Shown here in pieces: positions 37,262 to 46,055 of a DNA stretch of 64,000 nucleotides (position 1 is the stretch's first letter; each line of letters opens with the position of its first letter). The DNA comes from Paracoccaceae bacterium. Lineage in GTDB: Bacteria > Pseudomonadota > Alphaproteobacteria > Rhodobacterales > Rhodobacteraceae. The notes below the pieces were generated by a model, which was given only the letters and a program-made list of their open reading frames with translations, had not been told where the DNA came from and ran no database searches. The DNA lies in NCBI GenBank assembly GCA_030066905.1, contig JASJAR010000007.1, positions 1 through 64,000 on the forward strand, given 5' to 3'. The position numbers and the translations under genes are program-made.

Positions 37262-39313
37262 GTGCGTGAGAACCGGTGGAACGAGGCGGAGGCGCGCAGC
37301 TTCGAAGAGGCCGCCGGCGGGGCGGAGGCCGACCGGCTTCTGGCCCTCAGAGTCTATTCCTCGCGGCTCATCGGCGCCGACCCCGACCTCGTCATGCATG
37401 GCGGCGGCAACACCTCGGTGAAGGTCCGCCGGCCCGATCTCTTCGGGGTCGAGCGCGGCATCCTCCACGTCAAAGGCTCGGGCTGGGACCTCGACACGCT
37501 CGAAGCCCCGGGCCTGCCCGGCGTGCGGATGGACGCGCTGATGGGGCTGCGTGCCCTTGCGGCCCTGTCGGACGAGGAGATGGTGAACGCCCAACGGGCA
37601 AACCTCATCGACACCGCCGCGCCGAACCCCTCGGTCGAAACGCTTCTTCACGCCTATCTGCCCCACGTCTACGTCGATCACACCCATGCGACGGCCTTTC
37701 TGGTGCTCGCGAACCTCCCCGACGCAGCTCAAATCATCGCCGAGCTCTTCAACGGCCGTGTCGCGGTCGTCCCCTACATCATGCCGGGCTTTGCGCTCGC
37801 CAAGGCCGCCGCCGATGCCTTCGACGCCCAGCCCGATTGCGAGGGGATGGTGCTTCGGAACCACGGCCATTTCACCTTCGGCGCCACGGCAAAGGAGAGC
37901 TATGACCGGGTCATCGACCAGACGAACCGGGTGGAAGCCTTCCTCGCCGAACGAACTGGCCGACCGGCCCGCGCCACAACCGTCGCAAGGGTGCGCGCGC
38001 CGCTCGATGCCGCCCGCGCCGAGGCAGTGCTGCCGGTCATGCGCGGCGCGGCCGCCCGCGTGCGCGGGCGCCACCACGGCGGAGCGGCGAAACCGCTCGT
38101 GGCCGACCTCCGCGCGGGCCCCGAGATCGCCGCCTTCCTCGGCGAGGCCGATCTCGACGCCCTCGCCCTTCGCGGCCCCGGCTCGCCCGACCATGTGATC
38201 CGCACCAAGGGCCGGGCGCTGGTGCTCAGGAAAGGCGACGATGTCGAGGAGAAGGTCAATGCCTTCGCAGAGGCTTACGGCGCCTATTTCCACGCCCAGA
38301 ACGCCCGTGTCGGGGGGATCAAGACCGCGCTCGAACCCCATCCCTGCCTCGCCTGGATCGAAGATGTGGGCCTTGTTGGCCTCGGCAAGACGGCCTCGGC
38401 CGCCGCCGCCGCCGCCGATATCGGGGAACAGACCGCCGAGGTCATGACCCTTGGCGAGGCGGCCGGCGGATTCCGGCCCATCGGGACGGACGATGTTTTC
38501 GACATGGAGTACTGGTCCCTCGAACAGGCCAAGCTCGCCAGGGGCCGCGACAAGCCCTTCACCGGCCAGATCGTTGCCGTCACCGGAGGCGCGGGTGCGA
38601 TCGGTCGCGCCATCGCGGCAGCCTTTGCCGCCGAGGGGGCGGCCGTGGCGCTCGTCGACCGCGACGCCGACGCCCTCGCCGACGCCGCCGCCGCGCTCCC
38701 CGGAAGCCATCCCGTCGCCGCCGATCTCGCAGAGCCCGACGCGGCGCGCGTCGCCCTCGGCGATGTGACCCGCCGCTTCGGCGGCCTCGACATCCTCGTC
38801 TCGAACGCGGGCTACGCGCCGCAGGGCAACATCCTGACCATGGAAGAGGCCGCAATCCGCGCCTCCTTCGAGGTCAATTTCTTTGCCCATCTCGCCATGG
38901 CCCGGGCCGCCCATCGGATCATGGAAGCCCAGGGGACGGCAGGGCAGATGCTCTTTAACGTCTCGAAACAGGCGGTGAACCCGGGCCGCGGTTTCGGCGC
39001 GTACGGGCTTCCGAAGGCGGCAACGATGTTCCTCGTCCGCCAGCTTGCCCTCGAACTCGGAGAGGCGGGCATCCGGGTGAACGGCGTCAACGCCGACCGC
39101 ATCCGCTCGGGGCTACTGACCGACGACTTCATCGAGGACCGCGCCAGCGCGCGCGGGCTGAGCCGGGAGGATTACATGGCCGGGAACCTTCTGAAATCCG
39201 AGGTCGGGGCCGCCCATGTGGCCGACGCCTTCGTCGCCCTCGCCCGGGCCGACCGCACGACCGCCCATGTGATGACCGTCGACGGCGGCAATATCGAGGC
39301 GGCGCTGAGATGA
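37262..39313 (+). CDS. Bifunctional class II aldolase / short-chain dehydrogenase
   Basis: The protein of about 683 residues has two enzymes in one chain. The N-terminal class II aldolase/adducin-type domain (about 1-400) has the phosphate loop VMHGGGNTSVKV and metal-binding histidines in YVDHTHATAF and NHGHFTFGA. The C-terminal SDR (about 420-683) has VTGGAGAIGRAIAAAF and the active-site YGLPKAA. This is the layout of RhaD-type rhamnulose-1-phosphate aldolase/lactaldehyde dehydrogenases. With MtnK and MtnA under the same operator, it could cleave a 5-deoxy- or methylthio-ribulose 1-phosphate to DHAP and an aldehyde, which the SDR domain then converts. The GTG start is preferred; the substrate is inference. 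Confidence 0.87.
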   Translation: MRENRWNEAEARSFEEAAGGAEADRLLALRVYSSRLIGADPDLVMHGGGNTSVKVRRPDLFGVERGILHVKGSGWDLDTLEAPGLPGVRMDALMGLRALAALSDEEMVNAQRANLIDTAAPNPSVETLLHAYLPHVYVDHTHATAFLVLANLPDAAQIIAELFNGRVAVVPYIMPGFALAKAAADAFDAQPDCEGMVLRNHGHFTFGATAKESYDRVIDQTNRVEAFLAERTGRPARATTVARVRAPLDAARAEAVLPVMRGAAARVRGRHHGGAAKPLVADLRAGPEIAAFLGEADLDALALRGPGSPDHVIRTKGRALVLRKGDDVEEKVNAFAEAYGAYFHAQNARVGGIKTALEPHPCLAWIEDVGLVGLGKTASAAAAAADIGEQTAEVMTLGEAAGGFRPIGTDDVFDMEYWSLEQAKLARGRDKPFTGQIVAVTGGAGAIGRAIAAAFAAEGAAVALVDRDADALADAAAALPGSHPVAADLAEPDAARVALGDVTRRFGGLDILVSNAGYAPQGNILTMEEAAIRASFEVNFFAHLAMARAAHRIMEAQGTAGQMLFNVSKQAVNPGRGFGAYGLPKAATMFLVRQLALELGEAGIRVNGVNADRIRSGLLTDDFIEDRASARGLSREDYMAGNLLKSEVGAAHVADAFVALARADRTTAHVMTVDGGNIEAALR

Positions 39314-40119
39314 GCGGCGACCACGCCGAACGGCTCGACTTCGCGCTCGACCTCGCCCGCAAGGCCGGGGCCTTCGCCCATGAGATGTTCGGCGCGCTCG
39401 ACACGCTCGAAGTCGAGAGCAAGGGCCACCAGGACCGGGTGACCGAGGCCGACCGCGCCACGGAAACCCTGATCCGCAAGGCCATCGAGGTGCGCTGGCC
39501 CGACGACGGGATCGTCGGCGAGGAACACGCGCGGGTCCATGGCACGAGCGGCTTTGACTGGGTCATCGACCCGATCGACGGAACGGCGAATTTCGTCGCC
39601 GGCATCCCTCATTGGTGCTGCGTCATCGCCTGCGCCGAGGGCGGCCTGCCGGTTGTGGGGGTGATCTATGATCCCTGCACGGGCGAGCTTTTCCAGGCGG
39701 CCAAAGGTGCGGGCGCCTTCGTGAACGGGATGCCTATGCGGGCGTCCGCCGCGACGGCCCTTAGCGAAGGGTCGATCTCGGCCGGCGTGTCGGGCCGGTC
39801 GGACATGGCAGCCGCCACCGCCCTTGTCGGCGAAATCCTCGGGCGCGGCGGCATGTTCTACCGCGCCGCCTCGGGCGCGCTGGAACTCGCCTATGTCGCC
39901 TCGGGCCGGCTTCTGGGCTATGTCGAGGACCGGATGAATTCCTGGGACTGCTTTGCCGCCCTTTTAATGCTCGAAGAGGCTGGCGGACGGCATCAGAAGA
40001 TCGGCCCCCAAGCCCTCGACCACGGCACACCCATCGTTGCGGCAGGGGCCGGGGTCTATGACGAACTCACGGTCATTGCCGCGCGCGTTTACGGCGCAAA
40101 GCCACCCCGGCCGTTCTAA
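39310..40119 (+). CDS. Inositol monophosphatase family protein
   Basis: This 269-residue Mg-dependent phosphatase has IVGEEHARVHG, the metal-binding WVIDPIDGTANFVAGIPHW and the C-terminal MNSWDCFAALLMLEEAGG. It would remove phosphate from a sugar or inositol phosphate. It overlaps the fused aldolase/SDR gene by four bases, so it belongs to the same operon and may act on a pathway phosphate or relieve build-up of a toxic one. Confidence 0.87.
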   Translation: MSGDHAERLDFALDLARKAGAFAHEMFGALDTLEVESKGHQDRVTEADRATETLIRKAIEVRWPDDGIVGEEHARVHGTSGFDWVIDPIDGTANFVAGIPHWCCVIACAEGGLPVVGVIYDPCTGELFQAAKGAGAFVNGMPMRASAATALSEGSISAGVSGRSDMAAATALVGEILGRGGMFYRAASGALELAYVASGRLLGYVEDRMNSWDCFAALLMLEEAGGRHQKIGPQALDHGTPIVAAGAGVYDELTVIAARVYGAKPPRPF

Positions 40120-40169
40120 CCCGCCCCCCCCGTCCCGTCCGGACGGGTCAGATCAAGGGGATCGGGTTT

Positions 40170-40344
40170 TGGCTTTAGGGGGACGTTCCCGCTACGAGCC
40201 CCCGAATTGAAGACCGTCCCGTCCCGGGCTTGACCCGGGACCTCGACAGGCTTCCCACTGCGGTGGATCGAGGCCCCGGATCAAGTCCGGGGCGCGGGTC
40301 GTCAAGGGCTGCCGGACCAAGACTCAAACTGTCACTCAAGGCCA
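40170..40344 (-). repeat. Dispersed palindromic element, copy D (inverted orientation)
   Basis: The left end is TGGCTTTAGGGGGACGTT and the right end closes with ACTCAAGGCCA. Internal hairpins are GTCCCGGG-CTTGA-CCCGGGAC and CCCCGGA-TCAAG-TCCGGGG. It fills most of the 283-base spacer between two convergent genes (phosphatase and TIM-barrel isomerase). Confidence 0.87.
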
Positions 40345-40402
40345 AGACCGACCGCCCTCCCTACTCGTTCCAGGGAAGATCGACATCCCGGCCAGCCGAG
40401 CC

Positions 40403-41251
40403 TCAGATCAGCCCGTACTGCCGCGCCTTGTTGCGCAGAAACGGAAGGCCCTCACCCATCACTTCCTCCGCTCCTGACGCCACCGGCCGCCAGACCGAGA
40501 GCCCGTAGGCGATCTCGGGGGGCATGTCGATGAAGCTCTCCATCGCCAGCCCGCCTTTGAAACCCACCGCCTTCAGCGTGGCGAAGATCTCGTCCCACTG
40601 CACCGTCCCGGCGCCCGGCGTGCCCCGGTCGGATTCCGACAGATGGATGTAGCGCAGGTGCTCGCGGGCATCGAGAATGCCCTGAGCGATGCCCTTTTCC
40701 TCGATGTTCATGTGATAGGTATCGAGATGGAGAAAGACGTTCTCCGCGCCGATCTTCTCCACCATCGCCACGCCCTGCCAGCCGGTATTGATGAGATGGG
40801 TCTCGTAGCGGTTGACCGGCTCGATCCCCAGAAGGAGCCCGAGCGACTTCGCGTGGGCCGCCGCCTCGGTGAGGGCGCGGGCCACGTTGTCGAGTTCGGC
40901 CTCGGTCGGCGGCACCCCCGTCCGCTCCCCGATCCCGCCATAGACCACGCCGGAAAGCGCCTCGGACCCGATGACGGCCGCCTTATCGAGAGCGAGTTTC
41001 AGAAACTCCGCCGCCCCGTCGGGGTTCCGCGAGGCCCAGACGGCCTCGGGCAGCCCCAGCGAACAGACCGAGCGCATCCCCGCCGCTTCGAGGGTCTTGC
41101 GGCTATGTGCGGCATCCACCGCGTCGGGCCGCAGAAGCGCGATTTCGAGAAAGTCCATCCCGTAAGACACGGCTTTCGCCACCGCCCGTTCGCAGCCCTC
41201 CCGGTCCCAGGACATCGTCCACATGCTGGTATGTACTCCGAAGCCCTCCAT
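40403..41251 (-). CDS. Sugar phosphate isomerase/epimerase (TIM barrel)
   Basis: This 282-residue protein of the xylose-isomerase-like TIM-barrel family resembles D-tagatose 3-epimerase and tetrulose-phosphate isomerase relatives. Metal-binding residues are probably the glutamate of LGIEPVNRYE, the aspartate of FLHLDTYHMN, the histidine of RYIHLSESDRG and the glutamate of GGLAMESFI. A strong AAAGGAGGGGG precedes the ATG. It lies 14 bases after the SorC gene in the same direction, so regulator and enzyme share an mRNA. With DhaK/DhaL and an ABC importer across the divergent promoter, a tetrose or ketose route is plausible. Confidence 0.85.
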   Translation of the reverse strand: MEGFGVHTSMWTMSWDREGCERAVAKAVSYGMDFLEIALLRPDAVDAAHSRKTLEAAGMRSVCSLGLPEAVWASRNPDGAAEFLKLALDKAAVIGSEALSGVVYGGIGERTGVPPTEAELDNVARALTEAAAHAKSLGLLLGIEPVNRYETHLINTGWQGVAMVEKIGAENVFLHLDTYHMNIEEKGIAQGILDAREHLRYIHLSESDRGTPGAGTVQWDEIFATLKAVGFKGGLAMESFIDMPPEIAYGLSVWRPVASGAEEVMGEGLPFLRNKARQYGLI

Positions 41252-41265
41252 CGGCCCCCCTCCTT

Positions 41266-42222
41266 TCAGATCCGTTCGATGACCGCGCGGGCCAGCGTCT
41301 CGTCGATGAGGAGCCGGTCGACGAACCCCGCCCGCAACACCGCGAGCGTGGCCGCCGCCTTCGTCGCCCCGCCGGCGGTCACGACGACGTCCATCTCCGC
41401 CATTTCGCTCGGCTTCACGCAGGGCGTGCAGCGATTGAGCGGCGTGTCGGCCACCGCCCCGTCCTCGGTAAAGAACACTCCGCAGCAATCGCCGACGACA
41501 TTGTTGTGCCTGAGGTCGGCGATCTGCTCGGCGCTGAAAATCCCGCTTTCGAACAGGATCGCCCCGTCGCGGCATTCGCCGACGCTCATCAGCGCGTGGC
41601 TGGCGTTGCGGGCGACCGTGAGCGTCTCCTTCACGAGGCGCTGATCGAGGATCGCTGCGCAGGCCGCCTCGCTGTCGGCGATGAACGGGGCCGGGAGAAG
41701 CATCGCCCGGCCCCCGGTCTGAGCGGCGAGCCGCACGCAGACGACCCCGGGCGCGGTCCGCGATGCATGGGTGACAGACCCCATGAGCGACACGAAGGTG
41801 AGGTTGCGGTTGATCAGCCCCGAGAGGTTGTCGGCCATTGCCGAGAGCGTGCGGCCCCAGCCCACGCCGATCACCAGCCGGCGGTCCCCGCCGGCCACGC
41901 GCGCAAGGTAATTCGCCGCAAGGATGCCCACCGCCGTGCGCTCGTAATCGTGCTCCTCGGTGGGCAGCGGCACCGGAGCGACCTGCACCTCTTCGAGCCC
42001 GAACGCCTCCGCGAGCCGGTCGGCAAGCTCCAGCGTTGTCGAGGTCCGGTGCTCGACCGACACCCGCACCATCCCCTGTTCCCGGGCATCCGCCAGCATC
42101 CGGTTGACCTTGAACCGGGAGACCCCCAGCCGGTCGCTCACCTGTTGTTGGCTCAGGTTGCCGACATAATAGAGCCAGGCCGCCTGAACGATCTCGTCGT
42201 CTTGGCGCCGTCCACTCAGCAT
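41266..42222 (-). CDS. SorC-type sugar-binding transcriptional regulator 2
   Basis: This 318-residue regulator has an N-terminal HTH (VGNLSQQQVSDRLGVSRFKV) and the SorC sugar-phosphate-binding domain (LVIGVGWGRTLSAMADNLSG, LTFVSLMGSVTHASR, PAPFIADSEAA). A GGAG lies five bases before the ATG. It is divergent from the ABC importer operon at 42499 and co-transcribed with the TIM-barrel isomerase, so it probably controls both directions. Its effector is likely a phosphorylated pathway intermediate. Confidence 0.88.
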   Translation of the reverse strand: MLSGRRQDDEIVQAAWLYYVGNLSQQQVSDRLGVSRFKVNRMLADAREQGMVRVSVEHRTSTTLELADRLAEAFGLEEVQVAPVPLPTEEHDYERTAVGILAANYLARVAGGDRRLVIGVGWGRTLSAMADNLSGLINRNLTFVSLMGSVTHASRTAPGVVCVRLAAQTGGRAMLLPAPFIADSEAACAAILDQRLVKETLTVARNASHALMSVGECRDGAILFESGIFSAEQIADLRHNNVVGDCCGVFFTEDGAVADTPLNRCTPCVKPSEMAEMDVVVTAGGATKAAATLAVLRAGFVDRLLIDETLARAVIERI

Positions 42223-42249
42223 CGCGGCTCCTCCCTTCCGGCGTGCCCG

Positions 42250-42311
42250 CCATAAAACCGCTTGACCGACTAAGTCAGGGCCATAAAGTTACATAGGTGC
42301 AGGCGCTGCAC
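42250..42311. promoter_or_regulatory. Divergent control region with perfect palindrome
   Basis: The spacer between the SorC2 and ABC receptor genes has TGAC-CGACTAA-GTCA around 42264-42278 and a perfect 15-bp palindrome, GTGCAG-GCG-CTGCAC, at 42297-42311. Either could be the SorC2 operator. The motif differs from the TGACAAAAGTCA sites of SorC1, which suggests separate regulons. The rest of the spacer to 42498 shows only a GGGAGG ribosome binding site. Confidence 0.5.
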
Positions 42312-42498
42312 AAGTGTTGTGGGGCGCCGACGAAAGAGACGACGCTCCGGAGGGAGGACCGGCGCGCGCTGTCACCGAGACCGGCAGCGCCAGAGTCCGT
42401 CCGCCCCCTCCGCGACGCGGTGTCATGTTGCTTAAACTGGTGGCACGCGATGCCGCCGCTGACCCCCCCGGAGTGCGGGGGCATTTGGGAGGAAGACC

Positions 42499-43482
42499 AT
42501 GAAGAAGACCGTTTCACTTCTGGCGATGACCGCCGCCGCCGCGACGCTCTCGGCCGGAACAGCCGCCGCACAGGACGGCCCGTCGATTGCCACCGTCGTC
42601 AAGATCGCCGGCATCCAGTGGTTCAACCGCATGGAAGAGGGCGTGAACCAATATGCCGCCGACACCGGGGCGAACGCCTTCCAGGTGGGACCCGCACAGG
42701 CCGACCCCCAGCAGCAGGTCGCGCTCATCGAAGACATGATCGCCCAGGGTGTGGACGCGCTCGCGGTGGTGCCGATGTCGCCCGAAGCGCTCGAACCGGT
42801 CCTCGCCCGCGCGATGGAGGCCGGGATCGCGGTTGTCACCCACGAAGCGGCCAGCCAGCAGAACACGGCCTATGACATCGAAGCCTTCGTCAACGAGGAC
42901 TTCGGCGCCAATCTCATGGAGCAGCTTGCCACCTGCATGGGCGGCGAGGGCGAATATGCGGTCTTCGTGGGCTCGCTCACCTCCCAGACCCACAACCAGT
43001 GGGTGGACGGGGCGATTGCCTATCAGGAAGCAAACTACCCCAACATGACGCTTGTCGGCGACAAGAACGAGACCTTCGACGACGCCGAGCAAGCCTACAC
43101 GAAGGCCCAGGAAGTCCTGCGCGCCTTCCCCAATGTGAAGGGGATGCAAGGCTCGGCCTCGACGGATGTCGCAGGGATAGGTCTCGCCATTGAAGAGCGC
43201 GGCATGGAAGATGCCACCTGCGTCTTCGGCACCTCGCTGCCCTCGATCGCCGGGCAGTACATCGAAACCGGTGCCGTCGACGGTATCGGCTTCTGGGACC
43301 CCTCCGTGGCCGGCTACGCGATGAACAAGGTGGCCCAGATGGTGATCGACGGCGAAGAGGTCACCGACGGGATGGACCTTGGCCTCCCCGGCTATGAGAA
43401 CGTCACTCTCGACGGCAAGGTCATCTACGGCCAGGCCTGGGTGAACGTGAACGCCGACAACATGGCCGAATACCCGTTCTGA
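42499..43482 (+). CDS. Sugar ABC transporter substrate-binding protein 2
   Basis: This 327-residue periplasmic receptor of the rhamnose/autoinducer-2 (RhaS/LsrB) class has a signal peptide ([18 protein letters not shown]). Typical features are [40 protein letters not shown] and [20 protein letters not shown], which resembles LsrB. A GGGAGG precedes the ATG. It is the first gene of a six-gene operon of transporter plus DhaK/DhaL kinase. A hairpin follows its stop. Confidence 0.92.
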   Translation: MKKTVSLLAMTAAAATLSAGTAAAQDGPSIATVVKIAGIQWFNRMEEGVNQYAADTGANAFQVGPAQADPQQQVALIEDMIAQGVDALAVVPMSPEALEPVLARAMEAGIAVVTHEAASQQNTAYDIEAFVNEDFGANLMEQLATCMGGEGEYAVFVGSLTSQTHNQWVDGAIAYQEANYPNMTLVGDKNETFDDAEQAYTKAQEVLRAFPNVKGMQGSASTDVAGIGLAIEERGMEDATCVFGTSLPSIAGQYIETGAVDGIGFWDPSVAGYAMNKVAQMVIDGEEVTDGMDLGLPGYENVTLDGKVIYGQAWVNVNADNMAEYPF

Positions 43483-43495
43483 TCGACAACAAAGG

Positions 43496-43521
43496 GGGGC
43501 GGCGGCACGGCCCGCCGCCCC
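43496..43521 (+). terminator. mRNA hairpin after binding-protein gene
   Basis: A 10-bp perfect stem (GGGGCGGCGG with CCGCCGCCCC) encloses a six-base loop, 13 bases after the receptor stop and about 45 before the ATPase gene, without a T-run. It probably stabilises the receptor message and lowers downstream expression. Confidence 0.65.
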
Positions 43522-43565
43522 GCTAAAGAAAGACGCTGACGAGCCCCAACAGACAAGTCCCCGCG

Positions 43566-45062
43566 ATGACCGAGCCTCACACCGGCGCCCTCGTCGAGAT
43601 GACCGGTGTCACCAAGCGCTACTCCGGTGTCACGGCCCTCGACGAGGTGGATTTCACCGTCGCCGCTGGCGAGGCCGTCTGCCTTGCCGGCGAGAACGGG
43701 TCCGGGAAATCGACACTGATCAAAATCCTGTCCGGCGTCGAGCAGGCGACGGCCGGAGAGATTCGCATCGGCGGTCAGGCAATGACCCATCTCAACCCCC
43801 GAACGGCCACCGCCGCGGGGGTCATGGTCATCTTCCAGGACTTCTCGCTGTTCCCAAATCTGAGCGTCGCCGAAAACATCGCCTTCGCTTCGGAACTCTC
43901 AGAACACAAACGGTTTTTCAACCGCGGCCATGCCCGCAGCGTCGCCCGCGCGGTGCTCGACCGGATCGGCGTCGACATTCCACTGGGCGCGCGGCTCGAA
44001 ACCCTTCCCGTGGCTCACAAGCAACTCGTTGCGATTTGCCGGGCGCTCGCCTGCGCGGCCCGGCTCATCATCATGGACGAGCCCACCACCGCGCTCACCG
44101 GCCGCGAGGTCAGCCGCCTTCTGGACATCATCCGTCTCCTGAAGACCCAAGGTGTGGCGGTGATCTTTGTCAGCCACAAGCTCGCCGAAGTGCTCGAGGT
44201 GAGCGAAAAGGTGGTGGTCCTTCGGAACGGCAAGAAGGTCGCCGAAGGGCCGGCCGAAACCTTCGACACCGCCTCGCTGACGAAACACATGACCGGCCGG
44301 GAGGTGCACGACGCCGCCCCGGGGCCTTTCGCAGGCTCCGCCGAGACGCTTCTCGAGGTCAAAGATCTCGACAAGCCCGGGTCCTTCTCCGATGTCAGCT
44401 TCGCCCTTCGCCGGGGCGAGGTTCTGGGCATCACCGGGCTTCTGGGCTCGGGGCGCACCTCGCTTGCGAAGGCCCTTTTCGGCCTCGTCGCCCCCGACAG
44501 CGGGTCAATCACCATCGACGGCACCTCCGTCCCCCTTGGCGACCCCATCGCGGCAGCCGAAGCGCGGATCGGCTATGTCCCGGAGGACCGGCTCACCGAA
44601 GGGCTGTTCCTCACCCAATCGATCCTCCGCAACGTCGCCGTAGGAAGGCTCAAAGACCACGAACGCGGCGGGTTTCTCGACCACCGGTCGCTCGTCGCCG
44701 AGGCCTCCGACTGGCTTCAGCGCCTCAAGGTCAAGACGCCGTCGATCACCGCGCCGGTGCAATCGCTCTCAGGGGGCAACCAGCAGCGCGTCGCGCTTGC
44801 CCGCTGGATGGCCCGCGCCCCGCAGGTGCTCATCCTCAACGGCCCCAGCGTCGGGGTCGATGTGGGCTCGAAGGCCGATATCCACGACATCATCCGCGAT
44901 CTCGGCGCGCGCGGCCTGGGCGTCATCGTCATCTCCGACGACCTTCCCGAACTTCTGGCCACCTGCCACCGCATCCTCGTGATGAAGGGCGGCCGGATGG
45001 TGGAGGAAATCGCCGCCGGCACCGTCACCGAAGACGACCTCTCCCATAAGCTCGCCTCATGA
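43566..45062 (+). CDS. Sugar ABC transporter ATP-binding protein 2 (two domains)
   Basis: This 498-residue tandem ATPase has in domain 1 Walker A GENGSGKST and Walker B RLIIMDEPTTALT. Domain 2 has GLLGSGRTS, the signature LSGGNQQR and the end VLILNGPSVGVDV. In domain 2 the usual Walker B acidic pair (LDEP) is replaced by LNGP, so that site is probably inactive in hydrolysis, as is common for the second half of such importers. It overlaps the first permease gene by four bases. Confidence 0.92.
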   Translation: MTEPHTGALVEMTGVTKRYSGVTALDEVDFTVAAGEAVCLAGENGSGKSTLIKILSGVEQATAGEIRIGGQAMTHLNPRTATAAGVMVIFQDFSLFPNLSVAENIAFASELSEHKRFFNRGHARSVARAVLDRIGVDIPLGARLETLPVAHKQLVAICRALACAARLIIMDEPTTALTGREVSRLLDIIRLLKTQGVAVIFVSHKLAEVLEVSEKVVVLRNGKKVAEGPAETFDTASLTKHMTGREVHDAAPGPFAGSAETLLEVKDLDKPGSFSDVSFALRRGEVLGITGLLGSGRTSLAKALFGLVAPDSGSITIDGTSVPLGDPIAAAEARIGYVPEDRLTEGLFLTQSILRNVAVGRLKDHERGGFLDHRSLVAEASDWLQRLKVKTPSITAPVQSLSGGNQQRVALARWMARAPQVLILNGPSVGVDVGSKADIHDIIRDLGARGLGVIVISDDLPELLATCHRILVMKGGRMVEEIAAGTVTEDDLSHKLAS

Positions 45063-46045
45063 CCGCCCTTCTGACCCGCAACGAAACCCTCGTCGCCGTG
45101 GTGATCGTACTCTTCTGCATCGTCGCGACGATCTCGGACCCGAACTTCTTCACCGTCACCACGCTCTCGGACCTTCTGCGCGCCTCCATCGTCCTCGGCA
45201 TCCTCGCCATTGGCGCGATGCTCGTGCTGATCTCTGGCGGCATCGATGTGAGCTTCACCGCCATCGCCGTCTCGGCGATGTACATCACCACCACGACGGC
45301 CCTCGCCCTCTGGCCCGAGATGCCATGGTACTTCATCTTCTCGCTGTCGATCCTCATCGGGGCCGGCCTCGGGGCCATCAATGGCGTCTTCATCGCCGGG
45401 TTCGGCCTGCCCACCCTCATCGTCACGCTTGGCACCCTCTCGGTCTTCCGGGGCTTCCTTCTGACCTTCGTCGGCTCCGAACGCATTTCCGCGCTGCCGC
45501 CGGACATGCGCAACTTCTCGCGGATGATGATCGCCCGCGGCACCACCGAGGGCGGCGATTTCTACGCCCTTCCTTGGGCGCTCGCGGCGCTCGCCTTCGT
45601 CATCGTGCTCACCGCGATCCTGCTTCACAAGACCATGCTCGGCCGGTCGATCTTCGCCATCGGCGGCTCGGTGGAAAGCGCGCGGCGGATCGGGATCAAC
45701 GTCCGGCGCACCCAGTTCTTCGTCTATGTCTATGTCGGCGCGCTGGCCGGGCTCGCGGGCATTCTCCACGGGTCGATGGGGCGGATGGCCGACCCTTTCT
45801 CCCTCGTGGGTCTCGAACTCTCCGTGATCGCCGCCGTGGTTCTCGGCGGCGCCCGCCTCATCGGCGGCTACGGCACGATCACCGGCACGCTTCTGGGCGT
45901 CGCGCTCATCGTTCTGGTGCAGAACAGCCTCATCGTGATCGGCATCCCATCGACCTGGCAATCGGTCACCATCGGCGCGCTGATCCTTCTGGGGACGGGA
46001 CTGCCCGCCTACCAGGCCAAGCGCGCGGCGGCGCGGGCAGGATGA
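45059..46045 (+). CDS. Sugar ABC transporter permease 2a
   Basis: The 328-residue inner-membrane protein is of the RbsC/RhaP type. It has GAMLVLISGGIDVSFTAIAV near the first third and the cytoplasmic coupling segment FAIGGSVESARRIGINVRRT. It forms a heterodimeric channel with the next gene, as in rhamnose and autoinducer-2 importers with two different permeases. It is joined to the ATPase by an ATGA overlap. Confidence 0.92.
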   Translation: MTALLTRNETLVAVVIVLFCIVATISDPNFFTVTTLSDLLRASIVLGILAIGAMLVLISGGIDVSFTAIAVSAMYITTTTALALWPEMPWYFIFSLSILIGAGLGAINGVFIAGFGLPTLIVTLGTLSVFRGFLLTFVGSERISALPPDMRNFSRMMIARGTTEGGDFYALPWALAALAFVIVLTAILLHKTMLGRSIFAIGGSVESARRIGINVRRTQFFVYVYVGALAGLAGILHGSMGRMADPFSLVGLELSVIAAVVLGGARLIGGYGTITGTLLGVALIVLVQNSLIVIGIPSTWQSVTIGALILLGTGLPAYQAKRAAARAG

Positions 46046-46055
46046 GGAGCACAAG

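Noticed and set aside
37241..38914. Long minus-strand frame opposite the aldolase/SDR gene
   Set aside because: The plus strand encodes clear aldolase and SDR motifs, so the antisense frame is a codon-bias shadow.
40145..40158. CCCGTCCGGACGGG palindrome after the phosphatase gene as a terminator
   Set aside because: No loop and no following T-run; it could be chance in GC-rich DNA next to repeat copy D.
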